Source: JBMOJK01 sp049315825 (GTDB lineage: Bacteria > Patescibacteriota > Gracilibacteria > BD1-5 > UBA2023). Taken from it: 17,392 bases of DNA. The position numbers were made by a program, and so were the translations under genes. Under the pieces are notes generated by a model, which saw only the letters and a list, made by a program, of their open reading frames with translations, searched no databases and was not told where the DNA came from. Below are positions 1 through 7,333 of this stretch, piece by piece (positions within the stretch are counted from its first letter, which is position 1; every line of letters starts with the position of its first letter). The stretch is from positions 1-17,392 of the forward strand of contig JBMOJK010000021.1 in assembly GCA_049315825.1 (NCBI GenBank), in the 5' to 3' direction.

Positions 1-40
1 CTTACCTCACACACCAGAAGACGAAGTGATTTCTTGAGAG
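1..40 (-). repeat. 3' arm of the 16S processing stem (inverted repeat)
   Basis: In the RNA this lies about 70 nt after the mature 16S 3' end. It is the reverse complement of 1684-1721 with few mismatches: 10 bp (31-40 with 1684-1693), 12 bp without a mismatch (16-27 with 1695-1706), then about 7 bp including one G-U pair and a terminal 4 bp. Such a flanking stem is the known substrate form for RNase III-type 16S release. The window edge may cut it short. Confidence 0.75.
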
Positions 41-106
41 TAGACAGAGTCTGATTGTAGATCGTGATGCAATGCATTCGTTCTAGTCAAACGTCAGATA
101 CAGATT

Positions 107-1581
<1,475 letters not shown>

Positions 1582-1683
1582 TAGTTGCCTGGAGAATTCT
1601 TTTCTCTAGAGGCCTCCGGAAGGGAGCATAGAAAAAAGGAGGGTCTACCAGGACTTTTTTGATTGTGTACTTGTTGTATCTTT

Positions 1684-1721
1684 CTCTCAAGAAGACTTCG
1701 TCTTCTTGTGTGCGGGTTAAG
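1684..1721 (-). repeat. 5' arm of the 16S processing stem (inverted repeat)
   Basis: Leader RNA segment about 105-140 nt before the mature 16S 5' end. It pairs with 1-40 across the whole 16S gene. It also contains a local alternative hairpin (1688-1696 with 1700-1708, 9 bp, 3-nt loop), so the leader could fold on itself before the 3' arm is transcribed. Confidence 0.75.
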
Positions 1722-1726
1722 GAGCA
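1716..1726 (-). promoter_or_regulatory. boxA-like antitermination element of the rRNA leader
   Basis: The minus strand reads TGCTCCTTAAC, one mismatch from the E. coli rrn boxA core TGCTCTTTAAC. Just upstream is a 7-bp hairpin (1729-1735 with 1741-1747), the usual boxB-before-boxA order. Established role of boxA: recruits NusB/S10 and related Nus factors for rRNA antitermination. The function here is inferred. Confidence 0.6.
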
Positions 1727-1756
1727 GATTTCGGGACAGCCCCGAAACGTGGTGAA

Positions 1757-1784
1757 TTTATATAGAGAAAAGCTTAAGAGTCAA
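1757..1784 (-). promoter_or_regulatory. Sigma70-type promoter of the 16S rRNA gene
   Basis: On the minus strand: -35 TTGACT (1779-1784), 16-nt spacer, -10 TATAAA (1757-1762). Transcription would start near 1750, giving a leader of about 170 nt that holds the boxB/boxA-like elements and the processing-stem arm. It is the best-scoring promoter seen upstream of 16S. Confidence 0.7.
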
Positions 1785-1922
1785 AACTTTTTCGTGCTTT
1801 TTCTTCACAAAATCTTCGCAATTACAAAAAAGCCTCATTTTAAGCCAAAAATACACCTTTATATATGGGGCGTTTTTTGAGGGGGTAATTTTGATCATAT
1901 TTTTGGCACTATTTTTCCTAAA

Positions 1923-1968
1923 AGCATCATAAAATCCCCTTCGTTTTAGAAGGGGATTTTATGATGCT
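1923..1968. terminator. Near-perfect palindromic hairpin, copy 1 (likely bidirectional terminator)
   Basis: A perfect 20-bp stem (1923-1942 with 1949-1968) and a 6-nt GTTTTA loop. The arms contain AAAATCCCC / GGGGATTTT. It lies 47 nt after the stop of the minus-strand kinase-like gene and upstream of the rRNA promoter, so it can end the former. Its right arm is almost identical to that of the hairpin at 2621-2658. Confidence 0.6.
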
Positions 1969-2015
1969 GAGAAAATGAGGCAGAACTAGAAATTCTCTGT
2001 ATATTCAAAATCTAT

Positions 2016-2537
2016 TTAGATATTTTGGTGAGATTGGATACATTCATCCACCCTTGCTCAAACATCAGTAAGAAATAGTTGTAATTTTTCTCCTGGTATA
2101 TTGTTTACCATGATGTTCTCGGGTTTTACCTCAAACCCTCCAGAAATAGGAAGTCCTCGTTGCTCAAGAAGAGATTTCACTCTACTAAGTATTTCTAGTC
2201 TTTGTGTGTCGCTTCAATACGACTGCAAGTTCTCTCATGTAATTCTTGGAAGTGTCACCAATACCCCATCTTCGTGAGCAATGATTGAGAAATCATTAGT
2301 AGTGAGTGGATCTACAATAGAAACTTCTAGATCAGAATCTTCTATTTTTCATGCCTGTTTAGCCATATCGCTCTGTAGTCGATAATATTCAGTCACTGCG
2401 TCGCGCCCGAGTGGATCATACAGCTTTAAAATCACTGCCGGATCTTGCTTATCCAGAAAAACCATACTATCCCACCCGTGTGCTACGAGCTGAAATTGAG
2501 TGCTGAGTAAATCAGTATGCGAAGAGTAGTTTTTCAC
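2016..2537 (-). CDS. Small protein-kinase-like fold protein (173 aa), possibly inactive
   Basis: With UGA read as Gly the frame runs from GTG at 2537 to TAA at 2016-2018. UGA gives Gly63, Gly101, Gly108 and Gly160. Kinase-like landmarks appear in order: a beta3-type VILKLY with Lys38, a hinge-like LPRITGENL (about 96-104), a catalytic-loop-like FEVKPENIMV with Asn141, and a DxG metal-binding motif D158-V-G160 in which the Gly itself is UGA. In the HGD-x-HPGN alignment of aminoglycoside/choline-kinase-like proteins, the catalytic Asp position is Glu136. The protein ends 13 residues after DxG, so the usual C-lobe is missing. It may be a pseudokinase or a trimmed remnant. A -10-like TATTAT lies 8 nt before the GTG. 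Confidence 0.6.
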
Positions 2538-2545
2538 GGGATGCT

Positions 2546-2551
2546 ATAATA
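2546..2551 (-). promoter_or_regulatory. -10 box of the kinase-like gene (leaderless type)
   Basis: TATTAT on the minus strand, 8 nt before the GTG start, so transcription would begin at or next to the start codon. No clear -35 box or Shine-Dalgarno sequence is visible. Confidence 0.4.
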
Positions 2552-2620
2552 TATAGCAATAATTTACAGGATGTTGGGGTTTTTGTCTAAATATCGAACG
2601 CTATCTCAGACTTATTAAGT

Positions 2621-2658
2621 ATAAAATCCCCTTCATTCTAAAATGAAGGGGATTTTAT
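2621..2658. terminator. Palindromic hairpin, copy 2 (likely terminator)
   Basis: A perfect 17-bp stem (2621-2637 with 2642-2658) and a CTAA loop. The 3' arm and its extension match the 3' arm of the hairpin at 1949-1968 in 19 of 20 positions. The stop codon of the minus-strand gene remnant (2655-2657) sits inside the arm, as expected for a terminator placed directly at a gene end. Confidence 0.6.
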
Positions 2659-2816
2659 GATGCAGGATTTCGATGAATTGTAACTTTGAGTGCTTTATCT
2701 GAGGACTTTTCAGACAGCAATTGTACGAAAATATCAAGATATTCATGCTGCCCCCATATACATTCTATAAACCTAAATTTTATTTGAATAGAGAATACTC
2801 AATAATTGGAGCTTCT
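2655..2816 (-). pseudogene. Probable 3' remnant of an unidentified gene
   Basis: With UGA as Gly this frame is open for 53 codons and ends in TAA at 2655-2657, inside the hairpin at 2621-2658. The translation looks protein-like near its end (GQHEYLDIFVQLLSEKSS...). It has no ATG, GTG or early TTG start, and a TAA at 2817-2819 interrupts the same frame, which continues upstream with another open stretch. This suggests a decayed gene whose terminator survives. I do not recognise the family, and it could be chance. Confidence 0.3.
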
Positions 2817-2871
2817 TTATAGCACAGAGCAGAGATATTGAGAACTTTTTAGCAAGTTCGCAGCCTCTAAT

Positions 2872-2908
2872 AAAAATAAGTCAGACTCTAAAAATCTGAC
2901 TTATTTTT
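2872..2908 (-). terminator. Intrinsic terminator of tRNA-Ile2
   Basis: A perfect 14-bp stem (2872-2885 with 2895-2908) with a 9-nt loop and A/T-rich ends giving a U tract on the minus strand. It lies 13 nt after the tRNA CCA end. Confidence 0.7.
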
Positions 2909-2921
2909 GAATATCGAATCA

Positions 2922-2997
2922 TGGTGGGCCCACCTGGGATTGAACCAGGGACCAATCGGTTATGAGCCGACTGCTCTAACCACTGAGCTATAGGCCC
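2922..2997 (-). tRNA. tRNA-Ile2 (anticodon CAU), CCA encoded
   Basis: Complete cloverleaf: 7-bp acceptor (GGGCCTA with TGGGCCC), D-arm GCTCAGTGGTTAGAGC, anticodon loop CTCATAA (CAU), T-loop TTCAATC, then A and an encoded CCA. CAU can be Met or Ile2. The body, including GGTTAGAGCAG, CTCATAACCG and TTGGTC, matches bacterial tRNA-Ile2 better than elongator Met, and the paired 1-72 position excludes the initiator. If it is Ile2, TilS must make lysidine-34 for it to read AUA. Confidence 0.9.
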
Positions 2998-3101
2998 GCT
3001 CTAAAGCAGTGCAATAGCAGTATATAGAAAGCTTACACAGGTCAAACGAATTGATGAATCTCCCTCTTTGTGCCATTTATCTCAAGGGGGTTCTCATGCG
3101 C

Positions 3102-3185
3102 AATCCCGTCACCTTACAAGAAAAAAGACCCATTTCTGGATCTTTTTTCTTCTTTGATTTTTTCATGGCGGTGGATGAGGGATTC
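3102..3185 (-). repeat. 84-bp direct repeat, copy 1: truncated tRNA-Ser 3' end plus terminator
   Basis: Identical to 3270-3353, offset 168 bp. On the minus strand it begins with the last 20 nt of tRNA-Ser(GCU) including CCA, then the terminator hairpin (3121-3148) and downstream flank. The rest of the tRNA is missing, so this copy is a fragment left by duplication or by deletion of a tandem tRNA copy. Confidence 0.85.
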
Positions 3186-3269
3186 TTCCTTCGTTTCACT
3201 GCGGACGCCTCGGGCCAGAGTCCAAGTTGTTGGACTCTTAAAACGCATGCGCGTTTTACCCTTGGTTCG

Positions 3270-3353
3270 AATCCCGTCACCTTACAAGAAAAAAGACCCA
3301 TTTCTGGATCTTTTTTCTTCTTTGATTTTTTCATGGCGGTGGATGAGGGATTC
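3270..3353 (-). repeat. 84-bp direct repeat, copy 2: 3' end of the intact tRNA-Ser plus terminator
   Basis: The partner of 3102-3185 with no mismatch seen. This copy is continuous with the intact tRNA-Ser(GCU) at 3334-3426 and its terminator at 3289-3316. Confidence 0.85.
3289..3316 (-). terminator. Intrinsic terminator of tRNA-Ser(GCU)
   Basis: AAAAAAGA pairs with TCTTTTTT, followed by an inner 4-bp segment and a GAAA loop on the minus strand. One inner pair is G-U on the minus strand but a mismatch on plus, which fits use by the minus-strand tRNA. A second copy lies at 3121-3148. Confidence 0.75.
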
Positions 3354-3426
3354 GAACCCTCGCGGCACCTTGCAGCGCCCTACAGGTTTAGCAAACCCGC
3401 CTCTTCAGCCACTTGAGTAACCCACC
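3334..3426 (-). tRNA. tRNA-Ser (anticodon GCU), CCA encoded
   Basis: A 93-nt class II tRNA: acceptor GGTGGGT with ATCCACC, discriminator G, encoded CCA, anticodon loop TTGCTAA (GCU), long variable arm, T-loop TTCGAAT. It reads AGC/AGU. Confidence 0.95.
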
Positions 3427-3528
3427 GTACTATTTCGTGCACGCGAAAGAATATGGCAGTTGCTCAGAAAGTCAAACGGGAGTCATAAAACCTGTAATTC
3501 TGAATAACTTTCCATATATGTTCCGAGT

Positions 3529-3557
3529 TTGACAAACAAATATAGATAGTTTATAAA
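3529..3557 (+). promoter_or_regulatory. Consensus-like sigma70 promoter of the 64-aa gene
   Basis: -35 TTGACA (3529-3534), exactly 17-nt spacer, -10 TATAAA (3552-3557). The expected start is near 3564, giving a leader of about 19 nt before ATG 3583 with no Shine-Dalgarno sequence. It is the strongest promoter in the window by match to consensus. Confidence 0.8.
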
Positions 3558-3582
3558 AACTACCGACTACTTACTTATATTT

Positions 3583-3777
3583 ATGTACGAATACCAAGAC
3601 GACTATTTTCAACTCAGCCCAGAAGATCAATCAACTGTGCACTGTATAGATAGCTCTATTGCACATGACGCTGCTCGCAAAATCAATGCAATGGTTCATG
3701 GTCTCGCTAATATTGGTTGTAATATTACTCACCAACAAGCCTCAGATATACACTTTGAGCTTTTTCTTAAAAAATAA
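3583..3777 (+). CDS. 64-aa orphan protein of unknown function
   Basis: The protein begins MYEYQDDYFQLSPEDQ and ends HFELFLKK. It is soluble-looking and acidic at the N-terminus, with no signal peptide, no membrane segment and two separated Cys (in VHCID and IGCNI). I do not recognise the family. The case that it is real is contextual: a near-consensus promoter lies directly upstream and a strong terminator overlaps the stop codon, so this is a complete monocistronic unit. It contains no UGA codon. It sits between tRNA-Ser(GCU) (opposite strand) and the convergent metallophosphoesterase gene. Confidence 0.65.
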   Translation: MYEYQDDYFQLSPEDQSTVHCIDSSIAHDAARKINAMVHGLANIGCNITHQQASDIHFELFLKK

Positions 3778-3801
3778 ACCGTCCATGTGGGCGGTTTATT
3801 T
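3772..3801. terminator. Shared bidirectional terminator holding both stop codons
   Basis: A 13-bp stem (3772-3784 with 3789-3801, one G-U) and ATGT loop, with A/T-rich outer arms giving U tracts in both directions. The left arm contains the TAA of the 64-aa gene (3775-3777), and the right arm contains the TAA of the convergent metallophosphoesterase gene (3796-3798, minus). Confidence 0.8.
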
Positions 3802-4947
3802 AAATGTGAGTCGTATATCAAGAAGTTCTGGGATATTTCCTGTACGAACCGGCGGTCACCAAGTTCCCCAACCAGACGATACATAAAATTCTGTGTTTCC
3901 GATCTTCTTTCCGCCCCAACTAATCTCAAAAATACTTCTCGTGATCATACTGAGTGGCCAGAGTTGTCCATGATGAGTATGTCCTGAAAGCTGAAGCACT
4001 GCACGTCCATCATCGGCAACTTGGCGAATTGCACCCGGCTGATGATCCATGATGATGATCGGAAGATGAGGATCAACCTCACTCAAGAGTGCATCGAGGG
4101 TTTTGCGTGGTTTTCCCGAGAACATTGGATAACTAATATCTTCTCTTCCAACGAGCGTGAATGCTCAGCCGAGTACAATACTTTCATCGCGAAGCATGGT
4201 CACTCAATGTTCGACAAGATACGCATCTGCACGTTCTACTCCTCCGATGTGTTCATGATTTCCATTGACTGCAAAAACACCCAACGGAGCATGGAGCTTG
4301 CGAATCGAAGTTCCGATATCTTGCTTGATTACAGGCTCAATATCTTCATCAATAGTATCGCCCACAAGGAAAATTGCATCTGGCTTTAGTGCATTCACAT
4401 CTCGAACAAATCTTCCGAATCGTTTTTTTCCAATAAGCGTACCAAGATGGATATCTGTCGCGGCAACTATATGAAATTCACCACCCGCACCATTTCACTT
4501 TGGAAATGTATATTCGAGTCTTCGAATAGCAGGGTGTCGAGCATTCTTCCACCCGTATGCAGAAAGCACGAAACTTGCCGTCACCAGGCAAGTAAGCACA
4601 CTCAGTGTAAGATACGGATCCGCGAGATTAAGTACGGGGAAAAATTTGCTCGCAATAAGCGTAACAACCGTAAGCCCCACGAGTCCAATAATGATATACG
4701 TAAGCATCGCCAGCCAGAACGACCCCACCCAAAGGATGAATGAAATGAACGGATTTTTATAAAAACGCTCCAAAATACGCGCCACAGGGAACATAAGGGC
4801 AATAACCCAGAAAAGAACAGCGAATACTGGTTGAAGCATGGGAAATACCGAAAGCGCATTCATTCCATACAAAAATATGAATCCGTTTACCACGAGGTAT
4901 CCAGAAACAATGAATGAAACAAATGCGAGTATTCGGTAACGAGACAT
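3796..4947 (-). CDS. Membrane-anchored calcineurin-like metallophosphoesterase
   Basis: A 383-aa protein once UGA is read as Gly (Gly151, 249, 261, 364). In the standard code it falls into several pieces in one frame. Residues 1-150 carry about four hydrophobic membrane segments. The rest is a cytosol- or surface-facing phosphoesterase domain with the family metal ligands: D165-I-H167, G196-D197-x2-D, G229-N-H-E232, H302 and G322-H-T-H325. The C-terminal GTWGPPVR has UGA as its conserved Gly364. The architecture resembles YkuE-like/YaeI-type membrane phosphoesterases, and the substrate cannot be told from sequence. It starts at ATG 4947 without a Shine-Dalgarno sequence. It is transcribed after, and probably separately from, tRNA-Ser(UGA), whose terminator lies between them. 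Confidence 0.9.
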
Positions 4948-5040
4948 ATTGAATTTTGCAGGGAGTGTAGTTGGAAGCTGGAAAAACGCAATGCGAAGGG
5001 ATGAAATACATCGTGTTCAAATTCTCAAGCCAAAAGCAAA

Positions 5041-5068
5041 AGAAAGACCCCCTTGCGGGAGCCTTTCT
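5041..5068 (-). terminator. Intrinsic terminator of tRNA-Ser(UGA)
   Basis: AGAAAG (5041-5046) pairs with CTTTCT (5063-5068), with an inner GC-rich stem that uses G-U pairs on the minus strand and a GCAA tetraloop. It lies 16 nt after the tRNA CCA end. Confidence 0.65.
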
Positions 5069-5083
5069 TGTTTCGATTTATAA

Positions 5084-5171
5084 TGGCGGAGAGACAGGGA
5101 TTCGAACCCTGGGTACCTCGCGGCACGACAGTTTTCAAGACTGTTGCAATCAACCACTCTGCCATCTCTCC
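5084..5171 (-). tRNA. tRNA-Ser (anticodon UGA), CCA encoded
   Basis: An 88-nt class II tRNA: acceptor GGAGAGA with its TCTCTCC complement, anticodon loop CTTGAAA (UGA), long variable arm, T-loop TTCGAAT, discriminator G, encoded CCA. It reads UCN serine codons. The anticodon should not be confused with the UGA codon, and this is not the recoding tRNA. Confidence 0.95.
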
Positions 5172-5250
5172 GTAGTCGAAGCCCGCACATAGTAGGGAAG
5201 AGAGAGAATTTGTCAAAACGAATCATTTTTTGATTTTAAAAACTTTGCAA

Positions 5251-5256
5251 TAGACT
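5251..5256 (+). promoter_or_regulatory. -10 box of the TPR lipoprotein gene (leaderless type)
   Basis: TAGACT, 9 nt before ATG 5266, with a weak TTTGAT-like -35 about 16 nt upstream. Transcription would start within a few nt of the ATG. No Shine-Dalgarno sequence is present. Confidence 0.4.
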
Positions 5257-5265
5257 AGGCTACAT

Positions 5266-6741
5266 ATGCAAAAATTTTCGCTTCCTATTGCCATTCTCTT
5301 GTGCAGTATTTTTGTACTCACGAGCTGTTGAAAAACAGATAATACGTCCAATAACTCCGGTACATCCAATTCGGAAAACGGGGGAATTTTCGATGAATGA
5401 ACACCAGAATGAAGTCTCGAAGATCGTATGGATATTGCTCGAAAGCGTGTTGCACTCCGATCTATTATTCGGAAATGAGACTACTACAAAGCTCGCAACG
5501 ACGCCGAAACTGCAATCAAATACTATAAAAATGCCCACGATCGTATCACTGGCGATGCAAAAACTGCACTCAAGCTTGCAGATGCGTACTTCGAACTCAA
5601 ACGGTTTTCTGAGGCATACGATCTCTACAAGAACATCCCAATTCGCGAACTCGACGAGAAAACAAAGCTCCGCTTCATCGGATCTATCATGCTCGACACC
5701 AACCGAAAAGATCGTGCAGCTGAAGTTGCAAAATACCCATTTGAGAATGGAACGAAGGAATATTACGGAGTGATCGACAGTTGCATCAACGATACATCAA
5801 AATGTGCGGATACTATAAGTGCATCGAAATCTACAGACCCCCGAGTACTTGCCCTCCTACAAACACTCAAAAATTTCAACCAGGTCAGCACTGACAATAC
5901 CTATCGCGACGCACTTCTTGCAGGTAAGTTTTACGAACAACAGTCATTTCTTGCTTCGCAAAAAATCGCTAAGAGTGCCCTTGAGAAACGCCCCGACTAC
6001 CGGATTCTCTTAAAAATCGGTGGATATAGCGAATTTTCGCTTGGAAATTTTAAAGAAGCCTCATCACTCCTAGAGCGCTACTATGCTCTCGAACCAAAGG
6101 ATATCGAGACAGCGTACATGCTCGGAATTGTAAATTATCTCAAAGAAGACTATTCAACGTCCAATTTGTATTTCAATGCCGCGGTCCTTAATGGGTATAC
6201 ACCAAAAACGGAACTCGAACGCAGGCTCATATACAACTATTCACTGCTCGGAGACACTCGTGGAGCATTTAAGATATTCCGCTACTTGCTCGATGAAGCA
6301 GATGTAACGAGTGAGGATTATGAGATCGCAATATTCATGGCAATCGAAGGAGGCGAGCCTTCAAAGGCTTCACTCTGGAGTCAGAAGGGAATATCAAAAT
6401 TCCCTGAGGATGATCGACTCTTAGCATTTGCCGGGGGGCTCAAACGGGAAACCGGAGACCTCGAAGAGGCAGAAACCCTGCTACGAAAGGCTCTCCGTAT
6501 AGATGGCCGCAATCCGATTGCATCTCTTGAACTGGGTCGTTTGTTTATTGCAAAAAACGACTATACTCTCGCCCAAGGCTATCTTAAGGATGCAATCGAG
6601 TCTGATATTGGTGGATTCTTTGCATCTGAAGCACAGAAAGAACTCGATAATATTCCTAAGACTGCATCTGGATCAACCGGAGCACTCGATGTATCGACCG
6701 GTTCTATCACTCAGACCTCCACTGGTACTCCATCCCCCTAA
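5266..6741 (+). CDS. TPR-repeat lipoprotein
   Basis: A 491-aa protein. The N-terminus (MQKFSLPIAILL...) is a short lipoprotein signal peptide with lipobox L18-T-S-C21, so Cys21 is the likely acylation site. The +2 Gly22 is UGA. UGA also gives Gly45, Gly49 and Gly71, all in the low-complexity linker and first helix, and none occurs later. From about residue 70 on, the protein is helical with tetratricopeptide-like repeats, for example DAKTALKLADAYFELKRF, PDYRILLKIGGYSEFSLGNF and NPIASLELGRLFIAKNDY. The tail is Ser/Thr/Gly-rich. It is probably a scaffold or interaction protein on the outer face of the cytoplasmic membrane; the partner is unknown. Only 1 nt separates it from the next gene, so the two form an operon. 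Confidence 0.85.
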
Positions 6742-6742
6742 T

Positions 6743-7333
6743 ATGACAGAATCCGACAAGCAGCACGCACCACTCATTCCAAAAAACCCTTCACCAGAAA
6801 TGACAGGGAAATTTGTTGAATCTGACAAAAAGAAGCTCGAATCTGCCGTGGTCGATAAGCTCAAATCACTCGGGAGTAAGCTCACTCGTAAAGAAATACA
6901 AGAACTTCTTTCACACGTAGAAACTGCCAAGAATATCGAATCTCTCAAAGAAAAACTCACTACAAAAACTGCTGAGCGCGCTGACGATGCAGCACTCGAA
7001 GAAATATTCGCGCTCTACAATGAGATCCGCAAATGAGCCCAAGAAGGAATCAAAGAACTCAAGATTAATCTCAATGACCTTCTGAAGACCAATGAAGTTC
7101 AGCTCAAGAAAGGGATATTTCTCTCAGAGAAGTTCGACTTCACGAAAAAACTCGAGAAAAGCGAGCTCGGCGAGAATGTCATTCTCGACCTCGCAGGAGT
7201 GCTTGTATGAACGGTGGATTCGATCGTTATACTCCTTCGACTTCTTTTGGATCTTGCGATCGATGCTGCAAAGCTTCCACACCACCTCTATCTTGCACAT
7301 AAATCACGCAAGAATCCACACTCCAAGTCTTAA
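6743..7333 (+). CDS. Coiled-coil protein with C-terminal hydrophobic segment, unknown function
   Basis: A 196-aa protein with UGA as Gly98 and Gly156; the true stop is TAA at 7331-7333. The N-terminus (about 1-35) is polar and disordered-looking. Residues 35-145 are charged, Lys/Glu-rich and predicted helical, probably coiled coil. Residues about 146-178 are strongly hydrophobic (VILDLAGVLV, then TVDSIVILLRLLLDLAI), followed by a basic tail (HKSRKNPHSKS), so a membrane association with the N-terminus in the cytosol is likely. I do not recognise the family. It starts 1 nt after the TPR lipoprotein stop and overlaps the convergent methyltransferase gene by 4 nt. A role together with the TPR lipoprotein is inference from operon position only. 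Confidence 0.75.

Larger units (their letters stand above)
1582..2015. other. Non-coding region between 16S and the kinase-like gene
   Basis: I see no credible protein gene here. It holds, reading leftward, the palindromic hairpin at 1923-1968, an AT-rich stretch, the rRNA promoter (1757-1784), the leader hairpins, the boxA-like element and the 5' processing-stem arm. The short plus-strand frame at 1659-1880 overlaps the rRNA promoter and leader and looks like chance. Confidence 0.7.
2538..2921. other. Intergenic region with gene remnant and two hairpins
   Basis: Between the kinase-like gene and tRNA-Ile2. It holds the short promoter region of the kinase-like gene, hairpin copy 2 (2621-2658), a probable minus-strand gene remnant (2655-2816) and the tRNA-Ile2 terminator (2872-2908). 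I see no intact gene. Confidence 0.55.
2998..3333. other. Non-coding region between two tRNA genes, with an 84-bp duplication
   Basis: There is no protein gene here. The apparent frames cross tRNA and repeat sequence. It holds the two copies of the 84-bp direct repeat (the second runs into tRNA-Ser), each with a terminator hairpin, and a spacer (3186-3269) with two small hairpins (3218-3225 with 3230-3237; 3240-3246 with 3251-3257). Confidence 0.6.

Noticed and set aside
2922..2997. tRNA(CAU) as initiator or elongator tRNA-Met
   Set aside because: The paired 1-72 position excludes the initiator, and the arms resemble bacterial tRNA-Ile2 more than elongator Met. Met is not fully excluded without a TilS-determinant check.
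3051..3420. Plus-strand frames of about 116-121 codons with an internal repeated segment
   Set aside because: They run through the 84-bp duplicated tRNA/terminator sequence and antisense through tRNA-Ser(GCU). The repeat in the protein is only the DNA duplication.
5084..5171. tRNA with anticodon UGA considered as the recoding tRNA
   Set aside because: An anticodon UGA reads UCA (Ser). Reading the UGA codon needs anticodon UCA, which no tRNA in this window has.
4971..5226. Short frames on both strands around 4971-5226
   Set aside because: They cover tRNA-Ser(UGA) and its terminator. The tRNA explains the sequence.
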